Source: Cornus controversa (lineage: Eukaryota > Streptophyta > Magnoliopsida > Cornales > Cornaceae). From it: 64,000 nt of DNA. The stretch covers positions 14,488,853 through 14,552,852 of the forward strand of contig CM048848.1 in the NCBI GenBank assembly GCA_026545225.1. Direction: 5' to 3'. The translations under genes were made by a program, and so were the position numbers. The first letter of the stretch is position 1, and each line of letters begins with the position of its first letter. Positions 1 to 11,315 of the stretch are shown piece by piece. Below the pieces are notes generated by a model. It saw only the letters and a list, made by a program, of their open reading frames with translations. It was not told where the DNA came from and did not search any database.

Positions 1-300
1 TTTGGATGGACTCCTCGTAAGGTTTTTGGAGTCCGATCCTTCTCGCAGAGCCTGTTGGAGATCTTCCCTTGGAAGGCAATTCCGGGTCCCACCTTTCTTT
101 GCTTGGTTAGGGGAGGATTCTCACTTTAGACAATCTCAGAAGGTGGCGGCATCAGATTATGGTTAACTGGTGTTGCATGTGCAAAAAGACACATGAGTCG
201 GTGAATCACCTTCTTCTTCACTCTCCAGTGGTGAGAGATGTTTAAGCTATGTTTTTGGCTGCGAAAGCATGCGTGTGTGCTCACATTTCTCAAGTTACTT
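1..300 (+). mobile_element. LINE (L1-type) ORF2 3'-end fragment with zf-RVT
   Basis: From base 159 the plus strand reads MVNWCCMCKKTHESVNHLLLH. This is the Cys/His cluster (CxxC...H....H) found at the C-terminus of plant L1-type LINE ORF2 proteins, the zf-RVT domain. The family usually has Cys two residues after the last LLL; here it is Ser. The reading frame shifts upstream (bases 1-150 give recognisable but broken text such as FPWKAIPGP), and a stop follows within 10 codons of the cluster, so this is a dead 3' fragment. Its upstream part lies outside the window. No poly(A) tail or target-site duplication is visible. Confidence 0.7.
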
Positions 301-337
301 AATTCAATGTATTGATTGTCTGAAAGAGGAGTGCTAG

Positions 338-405
338 CGGCAGTCGTTTAAGCGAGTGTCCTTGCACAGTAACGGCAGTCGCTTAAGCGAGTGTCCTTGC
401 ACAGT
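338..405. repeat. 33-bp tandem duplication
   Basis: Two copies of a 33-nt unit that starts CGGCAGTCG and ends CTTGCACAGT lie at 338-370 and 373-405, separated by AA. They differ at one base (TTTAAG against CTTAAG). This is a recent local duplication with no coding role that I can see. Confidence 0.85.
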
Positions 406-579
406 CGCTCCACTGATTGGTAGAAATCAATCTCCAAAATTAAATGCTTTTCTGTAATAAATGTCCTACTTTTTCATCAATCAACATACCCTTCTAGTTC
501 TATAGTATTTACAGTGGTGTTATCAACAAACAAATAAAATTATAAACATAACTTTACTCTTTTTAATTTTCTGTGTATA

Positions 580-714
580 GAAAAATATCAACATCTTCAC
601 TGCTGCAATGAGCCGATCTAAGAGAAAACCTTGTGACGAAAATGGAGTAGGCTTTAGTCAAGTAAATAGCATGCTTGATGAACTGAAGCAACTTTCTTCT
701 GCTTTGGATATGAG
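580..714 (+). other. Possible exon of an unknown gene fragment
   Basis: An ATG at 608 opens MSRSKRKPCDENGVGF and runs about 36 codons, through a Leu-rich helix-like stretch (MLDELKQLSSALDM), to ATGAG followed by GTTTGT. That joint fits a plant 5' splice site. TGTATAG just before base 580 would serve as a 3' splice site. Codon use looks protein-like and unlike the AT-rich surroundings. I do not recognise the protein and find no second exon. It may be a captured or truncated host exon, or chance. Confidence 0.3.
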
Positions 715-1064
715 GTTTGTTTTTATATTTAGCTTAAATCATTGTTAGAGCCTTGCATATACACATACTCAGATCTTCTCTCTTTGCTCTTGTTGTTCTT
801 TAAAACTACATTAAGTATTGCCCTCATTTTATGTAAATTAGAAAGTTCCATTGGTCATTTTCAATTCATTGATGAGTTGCTGAAGCTTCCTAATCAATTT
901 TATGGTATGCTGAAATCTGGTTTGGTGTCTAATTTGTTTTTTAGTGACTAAGATATGTTATTCATATGTAAATGTTACAATTGTGAATCGATAGGCTACT
1001 ATCAATATAAACGGTTGATTATATCAATAGGTGATTGAAAGGGAATAGCAAAGACTAGAACCTA
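715..1064. other. Non-coding AT-rich stretch
   Basis: I see no convincing gene or repeat here. A short open frame at 742-951 has no family resemblance and no splice or start context. Confidence 0.5.
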
Positions 1065-1508
1065 AGAAGCACGGACATGAAATACGGATACGACATGTAC
1101 AACGATGGGAATTTTTTTAAAAAAATAGGACACGGATATGGCGAGAATATGGGTGTAAAATAATAATATAATATATTAATATGTATTAGTTATTCAATAA
1201 AAAAAAAATTACATTACAGATATACTTTAATTCATCGTCAAGCAATTAAGAAATAAGCAAATTTATAAACAAAAATAGACAAATAGATTAAAATAAATTA
1301 AAAAATCAGACTTATTTAGTCTTCTACATATATTTAGCTTAGATTTTTAATCATAATTTAGTAGCATATAATTTTCATTCAAAATATTTGAAAATACATT
1401 ACTGCTCTGAAGTGTCTGATACGTGTTCAAGAAGTGTCCGAGTGTTTGATACGATATTCTAGTGTCCGACACGAGTATGACACATTCGGTGAAATGTCCG
1501 TGCTTTCT
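1065..1508. mobile_element. Non-autonomous TIR element (about 440 bp)
   Basis: The left end reads AGAAGCACGGACATG and the right end, on the minus strand, reads AGAAAGCACGGACATT. They form a 15-16 bp terminal inverted repeat. Inside each end lie further spaced GACACG/GTGTCCG motifs, facing inward. The interior is AT-rich and non-coding. The layout is that of a deleted DNA transposon of the dispersed plant type with GGACACG-rich ends. I could not define a target-site duplication, so the superfamily is open. Confidence 0.55.
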
Positions 1509-1904
1509 AGACTGGAACTTTAAGCTAGCCATGATTGTTGGATGGTATTTTTGAATCAATACAAAAGTTGTTGCCATAGAATTTTTTGTTGAGAGTTGAA
1601 ATGGAGCATCATTTGGGAATGAGCCTAGTGGCATTATTATTGATTCCATCTTCTAGTTTTTAAGAAAATAAAAATTGACTTAATTCATATTTTGCTAAAG
1701 ATTTTCAATTTCATGCTAAATTAAATACATTAGAGTCTGTACAAGATTAATCCTAGATTGACAAGAGTTCACCTGGTAAATGACCAATTTGCATAACTAC
1801 ATAAAATGGAGTAGAAAGTTAATATTGAACACATAAATTTTGAACAACTTCATAATGTCAGATACATAACCATTATGATTTTCAAGGTCAAAGGAATCCA
1901 GTTG

Positions 1905-2280
1905 AACACAAATAAACACTACTCAAATAGTGTTTCTTTACCAAACATTGAGTTTTCTTTTTCCTTCCACATGAGAAACATTTTATTTCCTAACTCTCAT
2001 TTGGAGAAAGAAAAAAAATGCATAATGCTTATGTATAATAAGATGCCAAGCTGTACACTTATGTTTCTAAGCATTTCAGGTGCAAAGATTAGCCAAATAA
2101 TAAAAATGAGTGTTTATGCCAGATAAATCAAAGAGCTCTTAACCTCGGTTAAGTAATTATGAAAGACAAAGAAGGTGTAAAACATTGGTCAGTGAGGTTG
2201 TAAGAATTGATCCAACAAAGAAGAAAAAAATTAAAAATAAAATAAAACAAAAAATGAGGACAAACATTAAGTGGACTTCA
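1905..2280. repeat. Dispersed repeat, copy 1 of 2
   Basis: This stretch is clearly related to 51650-51965. Shared blocks in the same order include AGTGTTTCTTTACCAAAC, TTTCTAAGCATTTCA, and GACAAC/GACAAA followed by GAAGGTGTA. No protein, terminal repeat or tail is visible, so it is an unclassified dispersed repeat, perhaps the non-coding part of a larger element. Confidence 0.6.
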
Positions 2281-2682
2281 CTAGAAAGTAGCTTATTTTC
2301 TGCTTAACAACTTTATGAGGTTTTGGTATATGAACATAGAAAGTAAATCGAAATCATATTGAATATTTCTTCAATATTTTCTCATGAAATGCTTTGATTA
2401 AGTGTTTCCAGATACAGATCAGTGGGAGACCATTGTTTCAATTTTCATATATAAGAACTATCAAGTCATTATGTCAGAATTGTGAGTAGTAGCAGACAAT
2501 TTAAATTAAAAAGAAAATCTGGAATTTCCGTGAAGTATAATATAGTGCACCTCTACTTTCACATAAAATCAGATTCAAGCGTATTGTAAACAACGGCAAC
2601 ACCTTTGGGTCAAAGGCAAGGATAATAAAGTAGTATAAATCGAGTGAATGAAATCGTTAAAAACAACAACTACTACCTAAGA
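2281..2682. other. Non-coding AT-rich stretch
   Basis: No gene, terminal repeat or RNA is recognisable here. Confidence 0.5.
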
Positions 2683-2912
2683 TGTTAAAAATATAGAAAG
2701 AGAATTGCATTGATTAAATTGATTTGATATTGTCTTGTGAAGAATACATAAAGGCTTATTTATAGGCACATAATCTTGGAGGCTAAGTAAACTTAGGAGA
2801 CAAAAAATCTTAGTCTTAGATGGTTTAGGAGAAGGTGTAAGAAACTTATATGGTTTAGGAAAATATATATAATTTAAGAGTAAATATAATAGAAAATATA
2901 TATAATCTAACA
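2683..2912 (-). repeat. TRIM 3' LTR
   Basis: This 230-bp terminal repeat is bounded by TGTTA and TAACA and is about 90% identical to 3431-3658. It contains a TATAAATA promoter-like motif on the minus strand. Confidence 0.7.
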
Positions 2913-3430
2913 GCCCCACGCAAACTCAAGGTGAGTTATATGAAGCCAACTTGAGTTTGGAGGCAATCCTGAATGCGGCTCGCGAAAACAATCTGGTGAT
3001 GTTACCAACTGTGGCTACGACGCATACAAAGAAGCTGCAAAAGCGTACTTTGACACACAGATGCTATGGCTCGAAAAGCAATTTGGTGATGTTACCAATA
3101 GTGGTTACGAAACACATACAAAGAAGCAGCAAAAGATCGAACTCGTTGGAGCGACGGTAAGACCGAAAGCTATTCGTTGGAGTGAAAACTGATTTGAAAA
3201 TAAAAAAAATGGTTTGTTGAAATCATCGACTTTGATACACAGATGTTACGTACTGGGAACCGATGAATTGAAATTGAGTTGGGCGGTCATATTTTTCTTC
3301 TTTTATTATCTGTATAATATATATATATATATATAACGGAAGCTATTTTTTATGATTGATTGCCGGGGATGAAGGGAATGGTGTCATCTCCGACGACGAG
3401 GGCAATCAAAATTGATAGGTTCTGATACTA

Positions 3431-3658
3431 TGTTAGAAATATAGAAAGATAGTTGTATTGATTGAATTAATTTGATATTGTCTTGTGAACAATATATAAA
3501 GGCCTATTTATAAACACATAATTTTGGAGGCTAAGTAAACTTAGGAGACAATAAATCCTAGTCCTAGATGGTTTAGGAGAAGGTGTAAGAAACCTATATG
3601 GTTGGAAAATATATATAATCTGATAGTAGATATAATAGAAAATATATATAATCTAACA
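3431..3658 (-). repeat. TRIM 5' LTR
   Basis: This is the partner of the repeat at 2683-2912. It is followed on the minus strand by the primer-site-like TAGTATCAGAACC. Confidence 0.7.
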
Positions 3659-3660
3659 GA

Positions 3661-4270
3661 TGTGACGTATATATTTGTAATTGATAAATTTTGGTGTCAA
3701 AACTTGAGTAATTGAATTATAATTTTTCATTTACATTCTTTGTAATCAATCATAAAGTTGAAGACCAAGTGAATCAATCATGAAACTAAAGGAACTTGAT
3801 CATCTGAAGCACTTGAGTGGATTCTAATATTTGTGGATATCGTTGATCAAGTATGAGAGTCACATAGTCCAGGTAAGTGTGTGAGAACAATTAGTTTTTC
3901 ATAAGATGAAGTCCTTGGTTGAAAAGTAGGGTTTCAGAACAAAAATTTACATTTTTCACAGAGGGAGCCGCTTGTTTAAACCCCACAACTGGTCCAAAAT
4001 AGTTTTGTTTTTCATATTCTGAAAATTGGCCAAAGGCAACCGGTTGCTTTTTGCTGATATGTGCGAACTGACTTAGTTTGTCCTATTTTAGCTAGGATTG
4101 GTCTTTAAGCTTTTCAAAAACATTGGAAAATGTTCCTAACTGATTTGCAACTTGTTTTCCAAGTAAAATCTGGACTTCATCATCTATATAAACTCTAATA
4201 TGTTTTTTCTCTTATCATGCTTTCACATATAAATCAGAAAAATAGAGCTAATGATAAATGTTAGAGAGTT
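3661..4270 (+). mobile_element. Copia-type LTR fragment (SIRE/Maximus-like)
   Basis: The stretch starts TGTGACGTATATATTTG and matches the start of the LTR at 49575 (TGTCACGTATATTTTTG). It shares GGTGTCAAAAC, GTTGATCAAGTATGAGAG, TCACATAGTC and AACTTGTTTTCCAAGTAAAA in order. It ends where the Athila-like LTR begins at 4271. It is an old LTR 5' portion, with the rest cut off or displaced by that insertion. Assignment to the SIRE-like group rests on long LTR form only and is tentative. Confidence 0.5.
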
Positions 4271-5360
4271 TGTAATAAGCGTAGAATGTTACGCATTATA
4301 TTCTCTTAATTTGCATATTTTATTCTCTTAGTAGATTATTTGTGATTTTACTCTATTTTAGTGTTTTTCTTATTTTCAGGTCCTTAATAGTAATTTCACT
4401 CAAACCTTGATTTTTGGACTTTCAAAGATGACATTCAAGAGGGTTAGAAAAATTCTACGTCAATTGGACCAATTCAATTCAATATTTCAACTTAAAACAA
4501 CCCAAGGAAGAGGCCTAAGAAAAGTGCAACTGCTTAAGGAGATTGCGGGCTGAAATCTAATCCTGCACAAAATTAAGATATGAACCCATTTTGGTAATCT
4601 GCTCGTAACTCCTGTTTTTGACTATCAAAACGGCCCAAATCTCACGTGAGTTGAGTGAAATTCGATTCTTGATCTTTTTTTATTTCACAAAAATTTCATA
4701 AATCGGACTTCTGAGGTGTATTGATTGAAATAAAGTTTATATTTAGTCTCAATGATTTCTTATCTTATTTTAGATACTTAGTGGTTGTGCTTGAACTCAA
4801 TCCCTCTTATTTTCTGTGATTATGAGAGTGATTATTACACAATATTATTAATTGAATGTATGATTAAAGTTTTGATGAATTATGCCTACAGAAGATAGAC
4901 CATTCTACACCCTAGAATAAAGTAGATAGGTAGATTGTGCATGCTAATTGAATATAGTTCATGTTTAGCTTTGATTATATCTTATCTCATTGATAGTTGA
5001 AAGAAAGCTTGTTGGTACTGAAACTAAAATTATGCATGATATAATTTCCCATAATTAGTTTAATTGACCATTGATTGTGAGGTTAGTGGTGAAGACGAAA
5101 ACCTAGATTCATCTCATCTTATCTTCACTTTACAGATTTTCTTACTTCTAGTTTACATGCTTTTATTTAGTTAATTTTTAGAATTAGAAACAAAATTTAG
5201 CAATCTCTTTCTTTAATTTAATTAGAATTAATCTTACAAATCCAATACAAACGTAATACACAGTCTATGTGGTTCGACACCCTCACTTTGACCATATCCT
5301 ACTAGGATTCGTGCTATTGCAAGTGGTATTTTTAATTGGTAATAATTAATCATGATAAAT
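4271..5360 (+). repeat. Athila-like 5' LTR, copy 1
   Basis: It opens TGTAATAAGCGTAGAATG, cognate with TGATAAGCGTTGAATG at 42366, and ends just before the TGGCGCC primer site. At about 1.09 kb it is less than half as long as the LTR of copy 2, so the two elements belong to different subfamilies. Confidence 0.6.
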
Positions 5361-8300
5361 TTTTGGCGCCGTTGCCGGGGACTATTTTTATTGTGATTAT
5401 TTGGATTTTAAGAATTAGTTCTAATTGAATTTCTAGTTTAGAAAATTTTATATTTTGCTACTAATTTATTTGATTTGATTTGATTTTCTTTTTAGCTACT
5501 TTAGTCACCATATGTTCGGTCTCCGTTCTTTATCTGATCCATTGATACCTTATGATCCCGAGCTTGAACGTACTCTTAGATAGCATAGGAGTGTTCTTAT
5601 TAACCCTATTGTGCGAGAAGAAGAGAACATTGACATCATAGGTGACGAACGGGATAACAATAATACTGTGCTAGATGCTGTTGTGGAGAGGGTGTGCTTA
5701 CTCTGAGATTATTATGTCCCAGAGACATATAGTTCACCAGCCTATTTTCAGTCGCCTAATGTCACAGTACAAAACTATGAGATCAAGTCCAATATCATTC
5801 AGATGTTGTCATCTTACTTTGGGCTGACTCATGAGGATCCGTACAAACACTTGGATGATTTCATAGAAGTTTGCTCAACAACTAAAATTCATAACTTCTC
5901 AGAAGATGCTTTTAAGATGCGAGTCTTTCCATTATCTTTAAAGGACAAGGCTAAGTATTGGTTTAATTCTCTATCTCCGGGCTCTATCACTACATTGACT
6001 CAAATGCAACATGAGTTCCTAAAGAAATATTTTTCGATAGGGAAGACCAATCAATTCAGACGGGCTATCATTGGTTTCTCTTAGTCTGAGGAGGAACAAT
6101 TTTACGAGACATGGGAGAGATTCAAGGACCTTCTTAGGAAGTGTCCTCATCATCATGTTCCAAAATGACAACTAGTGTAGTATTTCCATGAAGGGCTAAC
6201 TGAAAGTAACAGACGTATGGTGGATGCATCATGTGGGGGCACTTTTATGTTGAAAAGTGAAGATGAAGCATGAACTTTGTTTGAGAACCGCAGTGACAAT
6301 TCTTTACAACATGTGTCTTCATCTCCTTTGAGCAGGCCGTATAACTCTAATACTAGGAAAGCCGATGGTATTTTTTAGATTGGTTCTGCAGACGCTATGT
6401 CTACCAATCTGGATGTTTTAGCACAGAAAGTGGCACAAATTATGGCAGCTGGTCAAGCTCCTACTCCATCTTTGAATTCTCCTACATTGGGACCAAGTGA
6501 TTTTTGCTCTAGTCCAATGCATCATGTAAATAATTGTCCTTCAATTGGGCAGTTTATTGATCTTCCACAAGAGTAAGTGCAAGCGACAATCTTTAGACTA
6601 GTGAACAATCTATACTCCAACACTTACAATCTAAGATCGAGGAGTCACCTAAACTTTTCATGGAGAAATCAAGGAGTGGGAAATCAAGCCACACAAGTTC
6701 AAGGAGCAGCAAATCAGCCCACTTTTTAGCCTAATGCTCAAGTATTTAATTCTCCTCAGACTTATGTGACTCCACAACCATACTAAGCTCAGGTTCATAT
6801 GCCACCAAAGAATTCAGCTTTCGAGGACAAGGTGTTGAGTGCTCTAAAGAAGCTTGGAACTACTTCATAGCTAGTTCATTCTCACTCTTAGTCGATTGTC
6901 AAACTAGAATCTCAATTTGGACAACTTACCAACACGTTGAGTAAAAGAGAAGAGGGAAAACTATCAAGCTAACCAGTCACCAACCCAAGAGGGATGCATG
7001 TTCTTAACAATGGTTCTTCATCAAGCAACTCACACCATGAGCAGGTTTAAGCCATCACCACTTTGAGAAGTGGAAAAGTAATTGATAACAAGGTGGGGGA
7101 GAGAAAGAGTGATGAAGAAGAGGTGACGAAAACTCCTAGTGTTGAAATGTCATATGAGCCTAAGGCTCCTTTCCCACAATGTTTTCAAGAAGTATCTAAG
7201 TTGGGAAAGTAAAGGGACAAGTTGCATGACATGATGGAGGTATTTCGATAACTCAAGATTAATTTGCCACTCCTTGATGTTATTCAACAGATTCCTCTAT
7301 ATGCTAAATTCTTGAAAGACTTGTGCACTCAGAAAAAGAGATCAAGGAGTCATGTTCCAAAGAGAGTCATGCTTCCACAACAAATGAGTTCTATTATTCA
7401 GCATTGCACTCCTCCAAAGTACAAAGATCTTGGAGCTTCAACTATTTTATGCATTATTGGGGAGCATCATGTGGTTAAAACTCTTCTGAATTTGGGTGTG
7501 AGTGTGAACTTATTGCCTTACTCGGTTTATTTACATTTGGGTTTGGGAGAGTTGAAGCCTACCACGGTGGTTTTGCAATTTGTAGATAGATCAACCAAAC
7601 AACGTCGTGGGATCATTGAAGACGTCCTTATCAAGGTTGATAAATTTTATTTCCCCAATGGATTTCATTGTTCTAGATACTAAAGCAGTTCACAATCTGA
7701 AGAGGCATATTCCAGTCATCCCTAGTCGCCCTTTTTCTAGCGACTGCAGATGCTTATATTAATTGCAAATCGGGGGTCATGGATATTTTATTTGGCAACA
7801 TGAAGGTGAAATTGAATATTTTTAATGTCATTCAACATCCTCCAAACCAGAGTGATTTCTTCTTCATGGATATCATTGATGATTGTGTGGAAGAAGTTGC
7901 TTCGGGTGCTCTATCTCAAGATCCTTTGGAGGCGTGCATGTCGTTCTTTGATTATGAGTCCTTTGATGTTGAAAAGTCAATTGAGTAGGTTAATTATGTA
8001 CTTGATGTAGTGTCCATGCAAAATATTCCACCTTGGAGGATTCTGATCGAGCCACTTCCTCCTTTTTCTAGTACTCCTCTGGTGCCTTCATTAAATTCTC
8101 CTCCACAGTTAGAGTTGAAGCCTCTACCTGAAAAGCTGAAATATGTGTTCTTGGGGGATAATGAAACCCTTCTAGTTATCATTGCTTTAGATTTGACACA
8201 GACCCAAGATGCAAGCCTAGTGGAGGTTTTGTGTAAACATCGTGAAGTAATTGGGTGGAATGTAGCTAATCCCAAAGGTATCGACCCTTCTATTTGTATG

Positions 8301-8466
8301 CACAAGATTCAGTTGGAGGATGAGAGCAAGCCTTCTAGAGAAGCGCAGAGGTGACTAAATCCTAACATAAAGGAAGTGGTGAAAAAGGAAGTGATCAAGT
8401 TGCTAAACGTGGGCATCATCTACCAAATTTTTTATAGCAAATGGGTGGGCCCCAATCAAGTTGTTT
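4271..8466 (+). mobile_element. Athila-like Ty3/gypsy element, copy 1, broken
   Basis: The parts in order are: 5' LTR (4271 to about 5360); primer site TGGCGCCGTTGCCGGGGA at 5364, as used by Athila-clade elements; gag region from about 5513, with the Athila-type core PYKHLDDFIEVCS at 5830-5870; aspartic protease region (7264-7990) with SVNLLPYSVYLHLG; and the start of RT (8376-8466). The plus-strand element is interrupted at 8467 by G1, and its right part does not reappear in the window. The coding region carries of the order of ten breaks or more. It is clearly older than copy 2 at 32115. Confidence 0.75.
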
Positions 8467-11315
8467 TGTCACACCCCAAGTTTTCAGACCCAGAATGCTA
8501 CAAGAACTCAAGGGTGAGAATGCGGAACATCAACACACCTTGTCCTTTATCACGCTTTGATACCATTTTTGTCACGCCCCAAGTTTTCGTACCCATAACG
8601 ATATAGGAAATAGAGGTGAACAGTTCCCTATGTCCCACAAGTCATCGATAAACTTGCTCAACACCCATACATTTGCAATTCACAATGCTAAACCTATGCA
8701 TTTCATAAACATAATCCAAAAACATATATTGTATACATTCCTCAAGAGTTGCAAACTTGTTACGCATATAAACTACTTAATTCCAAAACATACATTGTGT
8801 GATTAGAACTTAAAATTGACCTAAATCATTGGATAGAAGATTCAAAAATACTCAATTTCAAATAAAGAAGTACTTAAATCGGGTTTGAGATGACATAGTT
8901 ATGCATTGTATATATTCCTCAAGAGTTCACACTTGCTACGCACATAAACTGCTCAATTCCAAAACTCAACTCCTTGTTTGATTAGAAGTTGAAATTAAAA
9001 TTTAAAAAATTGGATAAAGGATTCAAAAATACTCAATTTTAAAAAAAGAATTACTTAAATCGGGTTTGAGACGACATAGTTATGCCCGTTTCAAAATATT
9101 TGAAAATCTATAGCAGTAAAATAGTCGATTGTTCCTGAGGAAAAGTCGACTGTTTTGCCCTTCTAGAAAGCTCAAAAATACTCTACCCAAAACAGTCAAC
9201 TTATCTAGAAGGGACAGTCAACTGTTTTCACCTAAAAACCCCTTTTTAGCATATTTTGCCCAAAACTTACACCAATCCTCATACATATACATTTTCAAAA
9301 CACAAAACTCATCCAACAACATCCCAATCATGAATGAAATGTCAAAGCTTCATAAATTCTATATAATTAACATTTAAATCATAAACATGCTTGAATTTAA
9401 TACATTAAGCACAAATCCATAATTCAAGGCACATACGCCTATAAACAACATCTCAAAAGCTTAAGTGTCCTTACACATTTCTAAATGTACTATGTCTACA
9501 TTCCGGACATACATAACACCAAAAATGATCCAAAAGAATGTTCTTCTAACTCTAAACCTAATTTATGATTGATCGCCATCGACAACCTCTTTGCCATGCC
9601 CTGAAATTGTTAATGTAGGGTGATGAGTAATATTCAACGGGCTCAAGGTCGTATATTGTGCAATCCACCCAAGTCTCATATTTCATGATAATATATAACA
9701 CAATTCAACATATATAACTTCACTACGTGTAATGTTTTCTAGCATTCTAATCCAAAAGCCGAAACTTACACCTAACATGGCATAAACATCAAAACACTTA
9801 ACAACCACGCAAATTCAATTCAAACATGTAACAATGCACAATTTCTATCATTCAATTGACATACGGATCATAATGTATGATAATTCAAAATGCTCAAATT
9901 ACACATGAATCATTTCACATTCTCGTCATACATGTATCAGTATGACAAAAATCATAATAACAAATTTGAGCATAAACTTAACACAAAATCACATTACTCT
10001 CACAATTGTACTCACACACACACACAAAAACAAGATACGCATCGAAGCCTCATACCTTATGTTCATGGTTATTACGGGCCACTAACCCATAAGGTTACCA
10101 ACCATCTTGTGCAAGTTTAAGGTCTTTCAACCCCCGAGGATATGATTTATGTCTACTTTTTTATGGGACACTCCCGTTAATTCACCCCACACAAGCTAAC
10201 CATATCAAGTTGTAATACAACATGCACAAGTCCTCGATGCAATAGAACCCATTTCATGTCCCAGGTTCGTCTCTTGCATGTCAAGTAAGGAATCATAACT
10301 AACATATACAAGAATCAATCTATATTGAACTTAGGGTTCAACACATAACATTTCATTAACCAAAATGTCACCTAAACCTCATATATGTAAGCATGTATCA
10401 CATATGGCATATACTCACAATTCTTGCATTCTAAATCACAATTCAACTATTTCTATTCAAAGAAAAGAATTTAAAGATCATCATTTTAACTATAAACTTC
10501 TTAACAAAATCTCAAATATACATATATCACATGTAAATATCACATTTTATGCATTAAAATGAAATAGAACTTGTATTGAAAGACACAACACACACCTCCT
10601 ACCTCAATAGCTATAGTCTCAAGCTATCCCTCAAAATCACCAAAGTTAAAGTTGTCCAAACTTGACTTTGTTCGGTTCCAAGCGACGCTCTCGCCACATT
10701 GATCACACTTCCCTTCTTCGGCACCTTCCGAATCAAACCCGAAGACCCATCAACATCTAGAGAGAAGAAATAGATCACAAAATCTTCCACCGGACCAAAA
10801 TGCTCTGAATTAAATTTTCAATCCATAGAGATCGTGGAAAGTGTTGAGGTGAACAACAATGATGTTCAAAACTTTTTCCAAATCCAAGCCTAGGTTAAAG
10901 GAATTCTAGAGAGAAGGGAGAGCTTATAAGAGGGAGATATAGAGAGAGAAAGTGGCTGCAAAAATCTCTCCCCTAGATTTTTGAAAGCCATGATAGTAAA
11001 ATGACCAAAACGCCCATAGTCACTTAACGTACCTTTTCGACCTCAATTTTTGAAACTGAAAGCGGCTATGGCCTCGAAATCAATTCTATATCTCTCATAA
11101 CATTCTAATTGGTCTATAACCAAAAATAACAAAATTAAAAAAAATATCCAGATTCTCGGGCCCACCCGACCCCTGTCCCGGGTCCCGACGACTCAAAATT
11201 GTAAAATGAACCAAATGAATCACAAAACTCTTCCGACCTCAAAACTAGCCCCCACATGCAAATCTATTTATAATTCTATTTCAAAAAATAAATAAATAAA
11301 TTTTGAACCTTTACA
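8467..11315 (-). repeat. G1 3' LTR (2.85 kb)
   Basis: On the minus strand it opens TGTAAAGGTTC right after the purine tract and ends GGGGTGTGACA. It has a CT-rich leader, a GAGGTAGGAGGTG motif (plus-strand 10591-10606) and a TGGTCATTTTAC block also found in other gypsy LTRs here. The terminal 25-30 nt are present twice, about 103 nt apart, with a primer-site-like TGGTATCAAAGC between them (plus-strand 8554-8565). Confidence 0.7.

Larger units (their letters stand above)
2683..3658 (-). mobile_element. TRIM-type miniature LTR retrotransposon, whole in outline
   Basis: Two direct repeats of about 230 bp (2683-2912 and 3431-3658) begin TGTTAGATTATATAT and end TAACA when read on the minus strand. 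Inside the 5' LTR edge is TAGTATCAGAACC, a variant of the plant copia/TRIM primer site TGGTATCAGAGC (initiator tRNA-Met). Before the 3' LTR is a purine tract, GCGTGGGGCTG. The 518-bp interior encodes no protein and holds a diverged internal duplication of about 90 bp (near 2977-3067 and 3068-3145). The LTRs differ at roughly 10% by eye, so the insertion is old. No clean 5-bp target duplication is seen. Confidence 0.7.

Noticed and set aside
2683-2912. GATGT as target-site duplication of the TRIM
   Set aside because: GATGT on the left overlaps the TGTTA LTR start, so it does not leave the canonical end intact.
7994-8305. Minus-strand frame of 103 codons
   Set aside because: It is the shadow of the Athila-like plus-strand coding remnant and has no family resemblance.
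9890-10562. His/Asn/Thr-rich plus-strand frames, repeated at 19113 and 29564
   Set aside because: They are antisense readings of G1 LTR copies. The repetition reflects duplication of the LTR.
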